This document shows positions 1-6,791 of a stretch of DNA of 8,553 bases, piece by piece; the first letter of the stretch is position 1, and each line of letters starts with the position of its first letter. Made by a program: the position numbers and the translations under genes. The notes under the pieces were generated by a model that worked only from the letters and a program-made list of their open reading frames with translations, did no database searches and was not told the origin of the DNA. The DNA is from Myxococcales bacterium UBA5297 (GTDB taxonomy: Bacteria > Myxococcota > Myxococcia > Myxococcales > UBA5297), in NCBI GenBank assembly GCA_002408385.1, contig DHSB01000095.1, positions 66,919-75,471 of the forward strand, in the 5' to 3' direction.

Positions 1-11
1 TCGAGGAATCG

Positions 12-63
12 GGCAGAGGCGGGGGCTATCCCGGCGGCCGGCCCCGAGAGCGCGCCCTCTGCC
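12..63. other. inverted repeat ahead of the first gene
   Basis: Perfect 8-bp arms GGCAGAGG (12-19) and CCTCTGCC (56-63) enclose a second GC pairing, CGGGG (20-24) with CCCCG (42-46). The DNA or RNA could therefore fold into a long, partly bulged hairpin. No T-run follows. It may end transcription from a gene left of the window, or be leader structure for the gene at 153. Nothing else in 1-142 is recognisable, and I see no convincing promoter. Confidence 0.3.
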
Positions 64-142
64 TCCGGGTCTCTGCGAAGCGACCGTCTGCCGAGCGACA
101 CTCGTGCGAGAATGCGGCCGCCAACCGACAAGCCCAGACACC

Positions 143-148
143 GGAGGT
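143..148 (+). promoter_or_regulatory. ribosome binding site GGAGGT
   Basis: A near-consensus Shine-Dalgarno sequence, GGAGGT, lies 4 nt before the ATG at 153. It fixes that start over the other open frames beginning at 104 and 112, which lack a comparable site. Confidence 0.75.
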
Positions 149-152
149 CCGG

Positions 153-1289
153 ATGCGGCATCTGCTCGGGAGCCTCGCGCTCCTTGTCACCTTTTCAGCC
201 TGCGAGCCGCTCTTCACCAACTGGGACGAGCTCGAGGAGTTCCCCATCCTCGTCAAGGACGGCGCGGTCGCCCCTGCAGCGCCCGAACCGCTCAGGCTCA
301 AGGTGATGACCTGGAACGTGAAGTACGGCGCCGGCCGAATCGACTTCTGGTTCGACCTCTGGGGCGATCGCACCGAGATGAGCCTGGCCGAGGTCGAGGG
401 GAACATGGAGGGGCTCTACCGTCTCATCAACGAGGTGCAGCCCGACGTGCTGGTCACCAACGAGATCGAGATCAACTCGAAGCGCTCGGCCTACTTCAAC
501 ATGGTCAAGGGCATCCTCGAGAACACCGATCTGCGCTGGGCCGCCTACACGCCGGTCTGGCAGTCCAAGTTCGTCCCCACCGAAGGCCTGGGCCGCGTCG
601 ACATGGGCAACTGCATCTTCTCGCGCTACCCCATCGTCAAGAACGAGCGCCACGCCCAGGTCGATCGCACCGATCAGGACCCGGCGACCCGTTCGTTCTA
701 CCTGCACCGGGCGGTCGGGCGCGCGGTCGTCGAGGTCGGCGGCAAGAGGCTCGCGGTCTTCGCGGTGCACACCGAGGCCTACGACCAGGACAAGACCAAC
801 TCGCGCCAGCAGAAGCACATCCTCGACTTGGTGCGCGCCGAGCCCCTTCCGTTCCTGCTCGGCGGAGACTTGAACGCGCTGCCCCCCACCTCGATCAAGT
901 TCGACGACTTCCCCGACGAGGCCGCCGAGTCCATCGGCACCGACTTCGAGCAGCCGCCCTACACGCTCACCGACCTGCAGCCGTTCTACGACGAGCTGTT
1001 GCCGGCCATCACCCTCGAACGCTATGGCACCACGGTCGAGCAGCAGAGCCGCTACTACACGCACAGCGTCATCGGCGAGGAGACGATCGGCCTCGACGGC
1101 AAGCCCGGGTTCTGGAACCGCACGCTCGACTACCTCTTCATCGAAGCCCCGGACGCCTGGGGCGCCACCGACGTGCTGCAGCGGCCCGGCGACGGCGCGG
1201 GTCTCGCCGGCCCGGACGGCATCGCGAGCAAGCCGATGGACTTGAGCGACCACTGCCCCACCGTCGGCATCTGGGAGATCAACCGATGA
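153..1289 (+). CDS. endonuclease/exonuclease/phosphatase-fold lipoprotein
   Basis: A 378-residue predicted secreted phosphoesterase. The N-terminus is a short hydrophobic signal ending in FSAC, so Cys17 is a plausible lipid anchor, although Phe at -3 is not the classic lipobox residue. The EEP (DNase I-like) metal and catalytic motifs appear in order: TWNV with Asn55, a Glu in NEIE near 104, His206 in FAVHT, GDLN with Asp239 and Asn241, LDY with Asp326, and the C-terminal SDH with Asp366/His367. All the usual active-site positions are present, so it is probably catalytic. Family members cut nucleic acids, phosphoinositides, sphingomyelin or other phosphodiesters, and the substrate cannot be read from sequence. 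Export suggests an extracytoplasmic phosphoester or DNA substrate. Its TGA overlaps the next ATG (ATGA), so the two are probably co-translated. The fold is confident; the substrate is not. Confidence 0.85.
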   Translation: MRHLLGSLALLVTFSACEPLFTNWDELEEFPILVKDGAVAPAAPEPLRLKVMTWNVKYGAGRIDFWFDLWGDRTEMSLAEVEGNMEGLYRLINEVQPDVLVTNEIEINSKRSAYFNMVKGILENTDLRWAAYTPVWQSKFVPTEGLGRVDMGNCIFSRYPIVKNERHAQVDRTDQDPATRSFYLHRAVGRAVVEVGGKRLAVFAVHTEAYDQDKTNSRQQKHILDLVRAEPLPFLLGGDLNALPPTSIKFDDFPDEAAESIGTDFEQPPYTLTDLQPFYDELLPAITLERYGTTVEQQSRYYTHSVIGEETIGLDGKPGFWNRTLDYLFIEAPDAWGATDVLQRPGDGAGLAGPDGIASKPMDLSDHCPTVGIWEINR

Positions 1290-2071
1290 CCCGCGCCCTC
1301 CTCGTCGCCCTCTCCCTGCTCTTCGTCACCGGCCCGGCCGCAGCACAGGGCCTTCGCGCCCGGGAGACCGCCGAGGTCGGGCCGAAAGGCTCCTACTCGG
1401 TCGGCGTCTTCAACCCGCTGCGCTATGCGCTCTCCGACGGCTTCGAGCTGCAGGCCCACCCGCTGCTCTTCTTCGTCTCGCCCAATCTGCTCGCCCGCGT
1501 CGGCCACGGCTCGCTGGCGGGCTTTCGGCTCGCCGGCGAATACGGCGTGTCGATTCCCACTCCGGCGATGCGGCTGAGCCAGGGCTTCCTCTTTCCCACC
1601 TGGGACAAGTCCGACCGCCAGGTCGGCTGGTTTCTCGTCCCGCGGGCGGGCCTCGTCGCCAGCCGCGCGGCGCGTGCCTCCGACGTCCTCACGCTGCGCC
1701 TCGAAGGCGCGGCCGGGATCCCACTGACCAGGAACGACGCGACGGCTTTCGAGAGCGTCGCGCCTCTGAACGTGCTCTTCGCCCCGGTGCTCACCGGCTG
1801 GCGCGCCCGCATCGGCGCGGTCTACGACGCAAGTCTGAGCCCGAGCTGGAGGCTGCGCGGCTATGCCGATCTCTGGCTGCACGGTCGCCAGCCCTCGCTC
1901 TTCACCGTCGACGCGGGCCTCGGCCTCGACTTCGCCGTCGGCGAGTCGAGTCGGGTCAGCTTCGGCGCAATGTGGTGGAACGCGGACGAGCACGAGATCG
2001 ACCCGGCGACGCACGAGCCGGTGCGCTCCAACCTCTTCGTGCCCACGCTCGATTTCATCTGGGCCGGCTGA
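1286..2071 (+). CDS. small outer-membrane beta-barrel-like protein
   Basis: A 261-residue protein not assigned to a named family. The N-terminus is a clear Sec signal (hydrophobic core ALLVALSLLFVTG, cleavage likely after AAAQ). The mature part contains no cysteine, few long hydrophobic stretches and many alternating amphipathic segments, and it ends in an aromatic-rich strand (LFVPTLDFIWAG). This is the usual look of a small outer-membrane barrel. The start is chosen because GGGAG at 1273-1277 sits 8 nt upstream and the ATG overlaps the stop of the phosphoesterase gene. The pairing suggests a shared envelope role, for example a pore serving the exported phosphoesterase. That link is inferred from gene order only. 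A soluble periplasmic beta protein is the main alternative. Confidence 0.75.
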   Translation: MTRALLVALSLLFVTGPAAAQGLRARETAEVGPKGSYSVGVFNPLRYALSDGFELQAHPLLFFVSPNLLARVGHGSLAGFRLAGEYGVSIPTPAMRLSQGFLFPTWDKSDRQVGWFLVPRAGLVASRAARASDVLTLRLEGAAGIPLTRNDATAFESVAPLNVLFAPVLTGWRARIGAVYDASLSPSWRLRGYADLWLHGRQPSLFTVDAGLGLDFAVGESSRVSFGAMWWNADEHEIDPATHEPVRSNLFVPTLDFIWAG

Positions 2072-2333
2072 CCGACGACTGTCACGAAGGCGCGCTGCGA
2101 GGGCACGGCCGGCGGAGATGGGAGACAGCAGGGTGAAGTGCAACGTACCGGTCGCGAACAATCTGCGCCGCAGACGGAGCTTCCCGTTCCACTTCGCCTG
2201 CGGCTCTGCAGCGCCTTGCTTCGCCTCTTCTCCGATAGGCCCGACCAATCTCCGGCGAACCGCGAGCAGAGCGCGCATTGCAGCCGCTCGAGCGCCGTCG
2301 CCAGGATCGCCCGGCGCGGCATGGATCAGTCTC
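2072..2333. other. gene-free gap with foldable stretch
   Basis: This 262-nt gap separates the first gene pair from the five-gene run and should hold the promoter of the latter, but no -35/-10 pair is convincing. One inverted repeat stands out. Positions 2133-2145 pair with 2185-2197 (13 positions, one mismatch, one G-T), and inside it is a 5-bp hairpin, TCTGC-GCC-GCAGA (2162-2174). It could be a structured leader or a weak terminator. Base composition and codon-like bias drop compared with the flanking genes, which argues against extending the downstream open frame back to 1863. Confidence 0.4.
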
Positions 2334-4229
2334 ATGGCAACCCTGCGAACGTTGATGGCCAGAGTGCTTCGACCAACCAACCTCTCCGGTAGCCTCGCTG
2401 CCGCCACGCTTGTCTGTGCGCTCGCTCCTTCGCTGACCGCATGCGTCGAGCCGCACTGCTTCGATGCCTCCGACTGCGAGAGCCCGCAGGTCTGCGGCGC
2501 GGACGGCCTCTGCGCCTTCGAGTGCTCGTCTGCCCCGGACTGCCCGGAAGGCTTCGTCTGCGAGGGCCACCGCTGCGCGCCGCGCCCGGTTCATCCGGTC
2601 GTCTGCCCCGACGAGATGACCGCGGTCGCCGAAACCTTCTGCGTCGACCTCTACGAGGCCTCGCGCCCCGACGCCACCGAGCAGGCCGAGGGCAGCGACG
2701 AGTCGTCGGCCCGCTCGCTCAAGGGCGTGATGCCGTGGAGGGTCGCGAGCAACGCGGTCGCCGAGGCGGCCTGCGCCGCCGCGGGCAAGCGGCTCTGCTC
2801 GGCCGCCGAGTGGGAGCTCGCCTGTCGCGGGCCCGAGGGCACCGTCTACGGCTACGGCGATCGCTACGAGCCCGAAACCTGCAACGGCATCGACGCCTTC
2901 GGGCGCTCGGCCTTCCACCTCGAGCCGACCGGCGCCTTTCCCGACTGCACCAACGGCTGGGGCGTCTTCGACATGAACGGCAATCTCTGGGAGCACGTCG
3001 CGAACGGCTCGGACATGCTCGTGCGCGGCGGCGCTTTCAACTGCGGAGACTCGGCGACGCTCCATCGCTGCGACTACGTCCCCGGCTCCTGGGTGCCTTC
3101 AGCCCGCGGCTTTCGCTGCTGCCTGAGCCCCTCGGCCTCCGACGCCGGCCTGCCGCCCGACGCGGGCTCGACGGCGGACGCGGGGACCGATGGAGGGGGC
3201 AGGGCCGATCCCGACGCGGGTCTGCCGCTCGACGCAGGCCTGCCGCCCGATGCCGGAGCCGACGGTGGGGGCTGCATCGACCCGGACGCAGGAACCGATG
3301 ACGGAGGCGTCGAACCCGATGCGGGAGTCGACGATGCCGGAATCGAGGACGCGGGAATCGCAGATTCCGGCCCTGCGAACGACGCGGGCGAGGTCGACGC
3401 GGGTAGGGCAGACGCCGGCGACGAGCCCGACGCGGGCTCCGAAGACGCGGGCTCCGAAGACGCGGGCGCCGAAGACGCGGGCGCCGAAGACGCGGGCGCC
3501 GAAGACGCGGGCACCGAGGCCGACGCCGGGACCGAGGACGCCGGCTCGCCCGACGCCTCGGAGCCGGCGGACGCGGGCACAGCGGACGGCGGGCGCTGTC
3601 CGCCGGAGATGGCCCTGGTCGGCGGCTTCTGCATCGATCGCTGGGAGGCCTCGCGGGAGGACGCGACCGACACCTTGGCCGGTGTCTCGGAGATCCCGAC
3701 GAGCCGCCCCGGCGCTCGGCCCTGGTTCTCCTCCTCGCTCGACATGGCGACCGCCCGCGAGGCCTGCGCGCGCGCCGGCAAGCGCCTGTGCCGCAGCGAC
3801 GAGTGGTTCAACACCTGCGGCGGGCCCGCCGGAGCGGTCTACTCGTACGGCGACGCCTACGATCCGGTCGCCTGCAACGGTATCGACGCCTTCTGCAACT
3901 GCTCTTCGACGAGCTGCAGCGCGGTGCCGGCCTGTCCCTACCCCCATTGCTACAACCAGGCCTCGCCCGACGGCACCGGCGGGCCTTGCGGCGCCGGGTT
4001 CCACGTCATGCCCACCGGCAGCTTCCCCGACTGCACCAACGCCTTCGGCGTCTTCGACATCAACGGCAACGTCTGGGAGGCGGTCGAGCCGGCGGTGCCC
4101 GACGGGCTCGAGCACTTCCGTGGCGGGGCCTACAACTGCGGCGACTCGGAGGCCCTCCACCGCTGCGACTACGACGCGACCTGGTCGCCCTCGGCCCGCG
4201 GCTTTCGCTGCTGCACGGAGGCGAGATGA
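2334..4229 (+). CDS. Cys-rich lipoprotein with two SUMF1/FGE-like domains
   Basis: A predicted lipoprotein of 631 residues. The signal peptide ends in SLTAC, a good lipobox, with Cys37 as the lipid anchor. Residues 37-82 form a Cys-dense segment (pattern D-C-P-E-G-F-V-C), then come SUMF1/FGE-type domain 1 (about 90-264), a low-complexity Asp-Ala-Gly linker (about 270-420) and SUMF1 domain 2 (422-631). Both domains show family hallmarks: CVD/CID-x-W/Y-EAS, GKRLC-x-x-x-EW, YGD, DCTN-x-x-GVFD-x-NGN-x-WE, RGGA-x-NCGDS and ARGFRCC. True formylglycine-generating enzymes use a Cys pair five residues apart in the GG-x-x-C region. Here Cys237 and Cys602 are present, but +5 is Thr or Ala, so sulfatase activation is unlikely and a binding or scaffold role is more plausible. 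Domain 2 carries a six-Cys insertion (521-552). No strong ribosome site decides the start; ATG 2355 is an alternative that shortens the signal by seven residues. The stop overlaps the next start. Confidence 0.85.
   Translation: MATLRTLMARVLRPTNLSGSLAAATLVCALAPSLTACVEPHCFDASDCESPQVCGADGLCAFECSSAPDCPEGFVCEGHRCAPRPVHPVVCPDEMTAVAETFCVDLYEASRPDATEQAEGSDESSARSLKGVMPWRVASNAVAEAACAAAGKRLCSAAEWELACRGPEGTVYGYGDRYEPETCNGIDAFGRSAFHLEPTGAFPDCTNGWGVFDMNGNLWEHVANGSDMLVRGGAFNCGDSATLHRCDYVPGSWVPSARGFRCCLSPSASDAGLPPDAGSTADAGTDGGGRADPDAGLPLDAGLPPDAGADGGGCIDPDAGTDDGGVEPDAGVDDAGIEDAGIADSGPANDAGEVDAGRADAGDEPDAGSEDAGSEDAGAEDAGAEDAGAEDAGTEADAGTEDAGSPDASEPADAGTADGGRCPPEMALVGGFCIDRWEASREDATDTLAGVSEIPTSRPGARPWFSSSLDMATAREACARAGKRLCRSDEWFNTCGGPAGAVYSYGDAYDPVACNGIDAFCNCSSTSCSAVPACPYPHCYNQASPDGTGGPCGAGFHVMPTGSFPDCTNAFGVFDINGNVWEAVEPAVPDGLEHFRGGAYNCGDSEALHRCDYDATWSPSARGFRCCTEAR
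3141..3590 (+). repeat. Asp-Ala-Gly linker repeat with 15-bp tandem core
   Basis: Coding repeat joining the two SUMF1 domains: irregular D-A-G/D-G-G units over about 150 residues, acidic and probably unstructured. The core at 3429-3518 is six head-to-tail 15-bp units (GACGCGGGCKCCGAA with small changes), giving S/A-E-D-A-G. The unit is a multiple of three, so copy-number change would alter linker length without breaking the frame. Such DAG tracts are common between domains of secreted myxobacterial proteins. Confidence 0.9.
4217..4220 (+). promoter_or_regulatory. ribosome binding site GGAG inside the upstream gene
   Basis: GGAG lies 5 nt before the ATG at 4226, within the last codons of the SUMF1 lipoprotein gene. 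Together with the ATGA overlap it supports translational coupling and sets the start of the TPR-barrel gene. Confidence 0.7.
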
Positions 4230-5773
4230 ACCTGCTGCTCGCGCTCCTGTTCTCGGCCGCCGCAGGCTCGCCCGCTATCGACTGCGGCGCGCCGTCCGAT
4301 CCGGCCTGCCTCGAGTCCCACGCGCGGCGGCTGCTCGCGCAGGGCGAGGCGCGTCCGGCCATCGCGCTGCTCAAGAAGGAGCGCGGCGGGGTGGCCGCCT
4401 CGCGCGAGCTGACGCTGCTGCTCGCCCGCGCCTATCTCGCCGAGAAGAACGAGTTCTGGGCGCTGCGCACGCTGTCGGCCTTCGAGCGGGCGCATCCGGG
4501 CGACTGCGAGGCGCTCTCGTGGATGGCGCTGACGCAGACGGGCCAGGGCACCTTCGACGACGCGCGGGCCTCGCTCGCCCGCGCCGGGTGCCCGGAGAGC
4601 GGGCCGCTGCGCTCGCGCCGCCACCTCGTCGAGGCGCTCGTCGCGGTCACCGCGGGCGAGGCCGCCGCCGCGCGCGAGCCGTATGCCCTCGCGCTCGCCG
4701 AGCCGCTCGCCTTCCCCGAGGACGCCCGGCTCGCCGAGCACCTCGCGCCGCTCGTGACCCCGGGCTACGAGCCGCCCATCTCCGGGCGCCTCGAGGCCCA
4801 GGCCGGCTACACCTCCAACGCGCTGGCCGGCTCGCCCACCGACGCCTCCGGAAGCGGCGAGCGCGTGCCCAGTCCCATGGCCCAGCTCCACGCGCAGCTT
4901 CGGTTCGGACTGCCTTCCTTCGCCTTCGCGCGGCCGGCGGTCGAGGGCGAGCTGCGCGGTTTGGGCTATTCGGAAGAGGACGGGCGGGACTTCAGCTACC
5001 TGCTTGCCTCGGCGAGCCCGGGCTTGAGCTTCGGCGACGGGCGCGTCTCGGCGGCCTACCGCTTCGAGGCCCTGCTCATCGCCGGCGGCGACCGCTATGA
5101 CGAGGGGCCGCTCTGGTTCTCCAACGCCCACCGCGGCGAATTCGAGGTGAGCCTGCCGGCCCGGATGGCCGCCTTCGGCGGCGCGGGGCGGCGCGAGTTT
5201 CGCGAGGCCGGCCGCAGCCGCTGGGAGGCGGACCTGGGCGTGGGCGGCGCCTGGCGGCTCTCGTCGAAAGCGGGCCTGACCGCGGCGCTCACCGCGCGAC
5301 GCTACGCGGCGATGAAGCCGGCCTACGACGCCTGGGGCGGCTCGGCGCTGTTGTCGGCCGACTGGCGTCTGCCCGGCGGCGCGTCACTGCGCTTCGGGCT
5401 GCTCGCGAGCGGCGACACCTACCCGGACTCGGCCGGCTACTTCGATCCCGAGGAAGCCCGGCGCGAGCTGCTGCTCAAGGCCTCGGCGAGCGGCTGGGTG
5501 CCGGTGGGCGGCGGCGCCCGCGCCGGGCTCACCTACGAGTACTCGCGCCGCGTCGGCACTGCGCGGGCCTACGAGTTCGACGACCACCGGGTGCTGCTCA
5601 AGCTCGCCTGGTCCTTCGATCACGACCCGGGTCTGCCGGGCGAAACCTCGCCGCCTCGTCACGTCGAGCTCGACTACGGGCTCGAAGCGCGCGAGGCGGC
5701 CCAGGAATCGGTGCGCGAGATGCTGCGTCAGGACGAGGCGATGCAGCGCGGCTCCTCCTGCATCGAGCGGTGA
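4226..5773 (+). CDS. TPR plus outer-membrane beta-barrel protein
   Basis: A protein of 515 residues. A short signal (MNLLLALLFSAAAGS) precedes a helical repeat region (about 28-175) rich in Ala/Leu/Arg with TPR-like spacing (for example RRLLAQGEARPAIALLKK). From about 185 to 470 the pattern changes to alternating hydrophobic/polar strands with many Gly, Tyr and Phe (GRLEAQAGYTSNA, ASASPGLSFGDGRVSAAYRF, LRFGLLASGDTY, HRVLLKLAWSF), as in a large barrel. An N-terminal TPR domain followed by a barrel is the layout of Slam-type lipoprotein translocators and some polysaccharide export porins. I cannot assign this one to a named family. A charged helical tail with a late Cys (about 471-515) follows the last strand, which is unusual because barrels normally end on an aromatic strand. 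It is coupled to the lipoprotein gene before it and the rhodanese gene after it, so a role in handling that lipoprotein is a reasonable guess. Confidence 0.8.
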   Translation: MNLLLALLFSAAAGSPAIDCGAPSDPACLESHARRLLAQGEARPAIALLKKERGGVAASRELTLLLARAYLAEKNEFWALRTLSAFERAHPGDCEALSWMALTQTGQGTFDDARASLARAGCPESGPLRSRRHLVEALVAVTAGEAAAAREPYALALAEPLAFPEDARLAEHLAPLVTPGYEPPISGRLEAQAGYTSNALAGSPTDASGSGERVPSPMAQLHAQLRFGLPSFAFARPAVEGELRGLGYSEEDGRDFSYLLASASPGLSFGDGRVSAAYRFEALLIAGGDRYDEGPLWFSNAHRGEFEVSLPARMAAFGGAGRREFREAGRSRWEADLGVGGAWRLSSKAGLTAALTARRYAAMKPAYDAWGGSALLSADWRLPGGASLRFGLLASGDTYPDSAGYFDPEEARRELLLKASASGWVPVGGGARAGLTYEYSRRVGTARAYEFDDHRVLLKLAWSFDHDPGLPGETSPPRHVELDYGLEAREAAQESVREMLRQDEAMQRGSSCIER

Positions 5774-6276
5774 TGCCCATGAAGCTCCTCGAAAACCCGA
5801 CCGTGAAGGCGACGGTGCGCGACGCGGTGCTGATCGTCGTCGGCTGCGCCGCCTTCGGGCTCGCCTTCAACGGGCTGCGCCCGAGCGGCGGCATCCCGGT
5901 CGTCCAGCGCGAGGAGTACGACCTGCTCGTGCCCTGCCCGGACATCAGCGCCGAGGTCGACCCGCTCGAGCCGACCGACCCGAGGCTGGGCGCGGAGCGG
6001 ACGCTGGTCATCGACGCGCGCGAGGCCGAGGCCTTCGCCGCCTGGCACCACGCCTCGGCGCGCAACGCGGTCTACGACTTCCTCGATCCGCTCCCCGAGG
6101 AAACGGTGCGCGAGATCGCGCGCTCGGGCGCGGCGATGGTCGCGGTCTACGGCGACGGCGCCGACCCGGACACCGGGCGCGAGCTCGCCAAGGAGATAGC
6201 GAGCAAGGGGATCCGCAACGTCTACTTCGTGCGCGGCGGCGCCCCGGCGCTGCGCGAGAGGAGCACGGCGCGATGA
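5773..6276 (+). CDS. membrane-anchored rhodanese-like protein lacking catalytic Cys
   Basis: A 167-residue protein. A single N-terminal membrane segment (about 18-36, AVLIVVGCAAFGLAF) anchors a rhodanese-type domain, presumably on the periplasmic side. Family features are LVIDAREAEAF, then WHHASARNAV (the W-H-x-x-G-A-x-N region), and a final K-G-I-R-NVYFVRGG. The active-site loop, which in sulfurtransferases starts with Cys after a V-x-Y strand, reads VYGDGADPDTGREL here. The catalytic Cys is absent, so classical sulfur transfer is unlikely. Only Cys25 in the membrane segment and Cys55 in VPCPD remain. The start is uncertain among GTG 5770, ATG 5773 (TGATG overlap) and ATG 5779; the last has GAGCGG 8 nt upstream. 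Position next to DoxX/MauE and DsbA-like genes points to envelope redox work, perhaps as a binding or scaffold partner. Confidence 0.8.
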   Translation: MPMKLLENPTVKATVRDAVLIVVGCAAFGLAFNGLRPSGGIPVVQREEYDLLVPCPDISAEVDPLEPTDPRLGAERTLVIDAREAEAFAAWHHASARNAVYDFLDPLPEETVREIARSGAAMVAVYGDGADPDTGRELAKEIASKGIRNVYFVRGGAPALRERSTAR

Positions 6277-6773
6277 AGCGATTTGCGTCCTGGCCCGGAC
6301 ATGCGTGGATCGCGCTGCCGGTGCGCGTCTACCTCGCGGCGATCTTCCTGCTCGCCTGCTACCACAAGATCCTCGACCCGCACGCCTTCGCGCTCGACGT
6401 GGCGACCTACCAGATCCTGCCGCTCGCGCTGGTCAACCTGATGGCCATCGTCCTGCCGTGGATCGAGCTGGCCACCGGGGTGATGCTGCTCGTCGGCCTG
6501 CGCACCCGGCCGGCCGCGCTGCTCATCGCCGGGATGATGGTGGTCTTCACGATGGCGCTCTCGATAGCGCTGGCGAAGGGCCTGGACATGAGCTGCGGCT
6601 GCTTTGCCTCGCAGGGCGCGGACGAGGACCCCATCTCCTGGACGACGCTGGTGCGCGACGCGGTCTGGCTCGCGATGGCCGCCTACGTGCTCTTCTTCGA
6701 CAAGCGCCCCCTGGGCCTCGACCGCCTGCTCGAACGCCGCGGGCCGCCGGTGGCCGCCCAGCCGAACCCCTGA
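6273..6773 (+). CDS. DoxX/MauE-like four-helix membrane protein
   Basis: A 166-residue integral inner-membrane protein with four predicted helices (about 13-30, 48-75, 80-101, 124-142). It has the DoxX/MauE signature: FLLACYHKILDP in helix 1, ILPLALVNLMAIVLPWIELATG, and the Cys-Gly-Cys motif MSCGCF (Cys108, Cys110) after helix 3. MauE is required with the thioredoxin-like MauD to form disulfides in methylamine dehydrogenase, and DoxD/DoxX relatives pass electrons between sulfur compounds and quinone. By analogy this protein may move electrons between the membrane and the DsbA-like protein encoded next. The ATG overlaps the rhodanese stop (ATGA), and GAGAGGAG upstream (6256-6263) supports the start. 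No methylamine dehydrogenase gene is present in the window, so the mau name is not applied. Confidence 0.85.
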   Translation: MKRFASWPGHAWIALPVRVYLAAIFLLACYHKILDPHAFALDVATYQILPLALVNLMAIVLPWIELATGVMLLVGLRTRPAALLIAGMMVVFTMALSIALAKGLDMSCGCFASQGADEDPISWTTLVRDAVWLAMAAYVLFFDKRPLGLDRLLERRGPPVAAQPNP

Positions 6774-6777
6774 CACC

Positions 6778-6783
6778 GAGGAG
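6778..6783 (+). promoter_or_regulatory. ribosome binding site GAGGAG
   Basis: GAGGAG sits in the 18-nt gap after the membrane-protein gene, 8 nt before the ATG at 6792, and fixes that start. The short gap fits one transcript. Confidence 0.7.
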
Positions 6784-6791
6784 ACCTTCCG

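Noticed and set aside
195..1253. Long minus-strand open frames opposite the genes (here and at 1130-2407, 3099-4160, 4169-5131, 6222-7289)
   Set aside because: They are antisense shadows with compositionally biased protein and no domain motifs, while the plus strand carries recognised domains.
104..1285. Long plus-strand frame upstream of the barrel gene
   Set aside because: It is an Arg/Ala-rich out-of-frame reading of the EEP gene. Only the part from 1286, with a signal peptide and ribosome site, is real.
2216..2244. TTGCTT...GATAGG as a sigma-70 promoter
   Set aside because: The spacing between the two boxes is far too short and neither matches well.
1863..2333. Extending the SUMF1 lipoprotein upstream to 1863
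   Set aside because: This would overlap the barrel gene by about 200 nt and place a long Arg/Ser-rich nonsense stretch before a clear signal peptide and lipobox.
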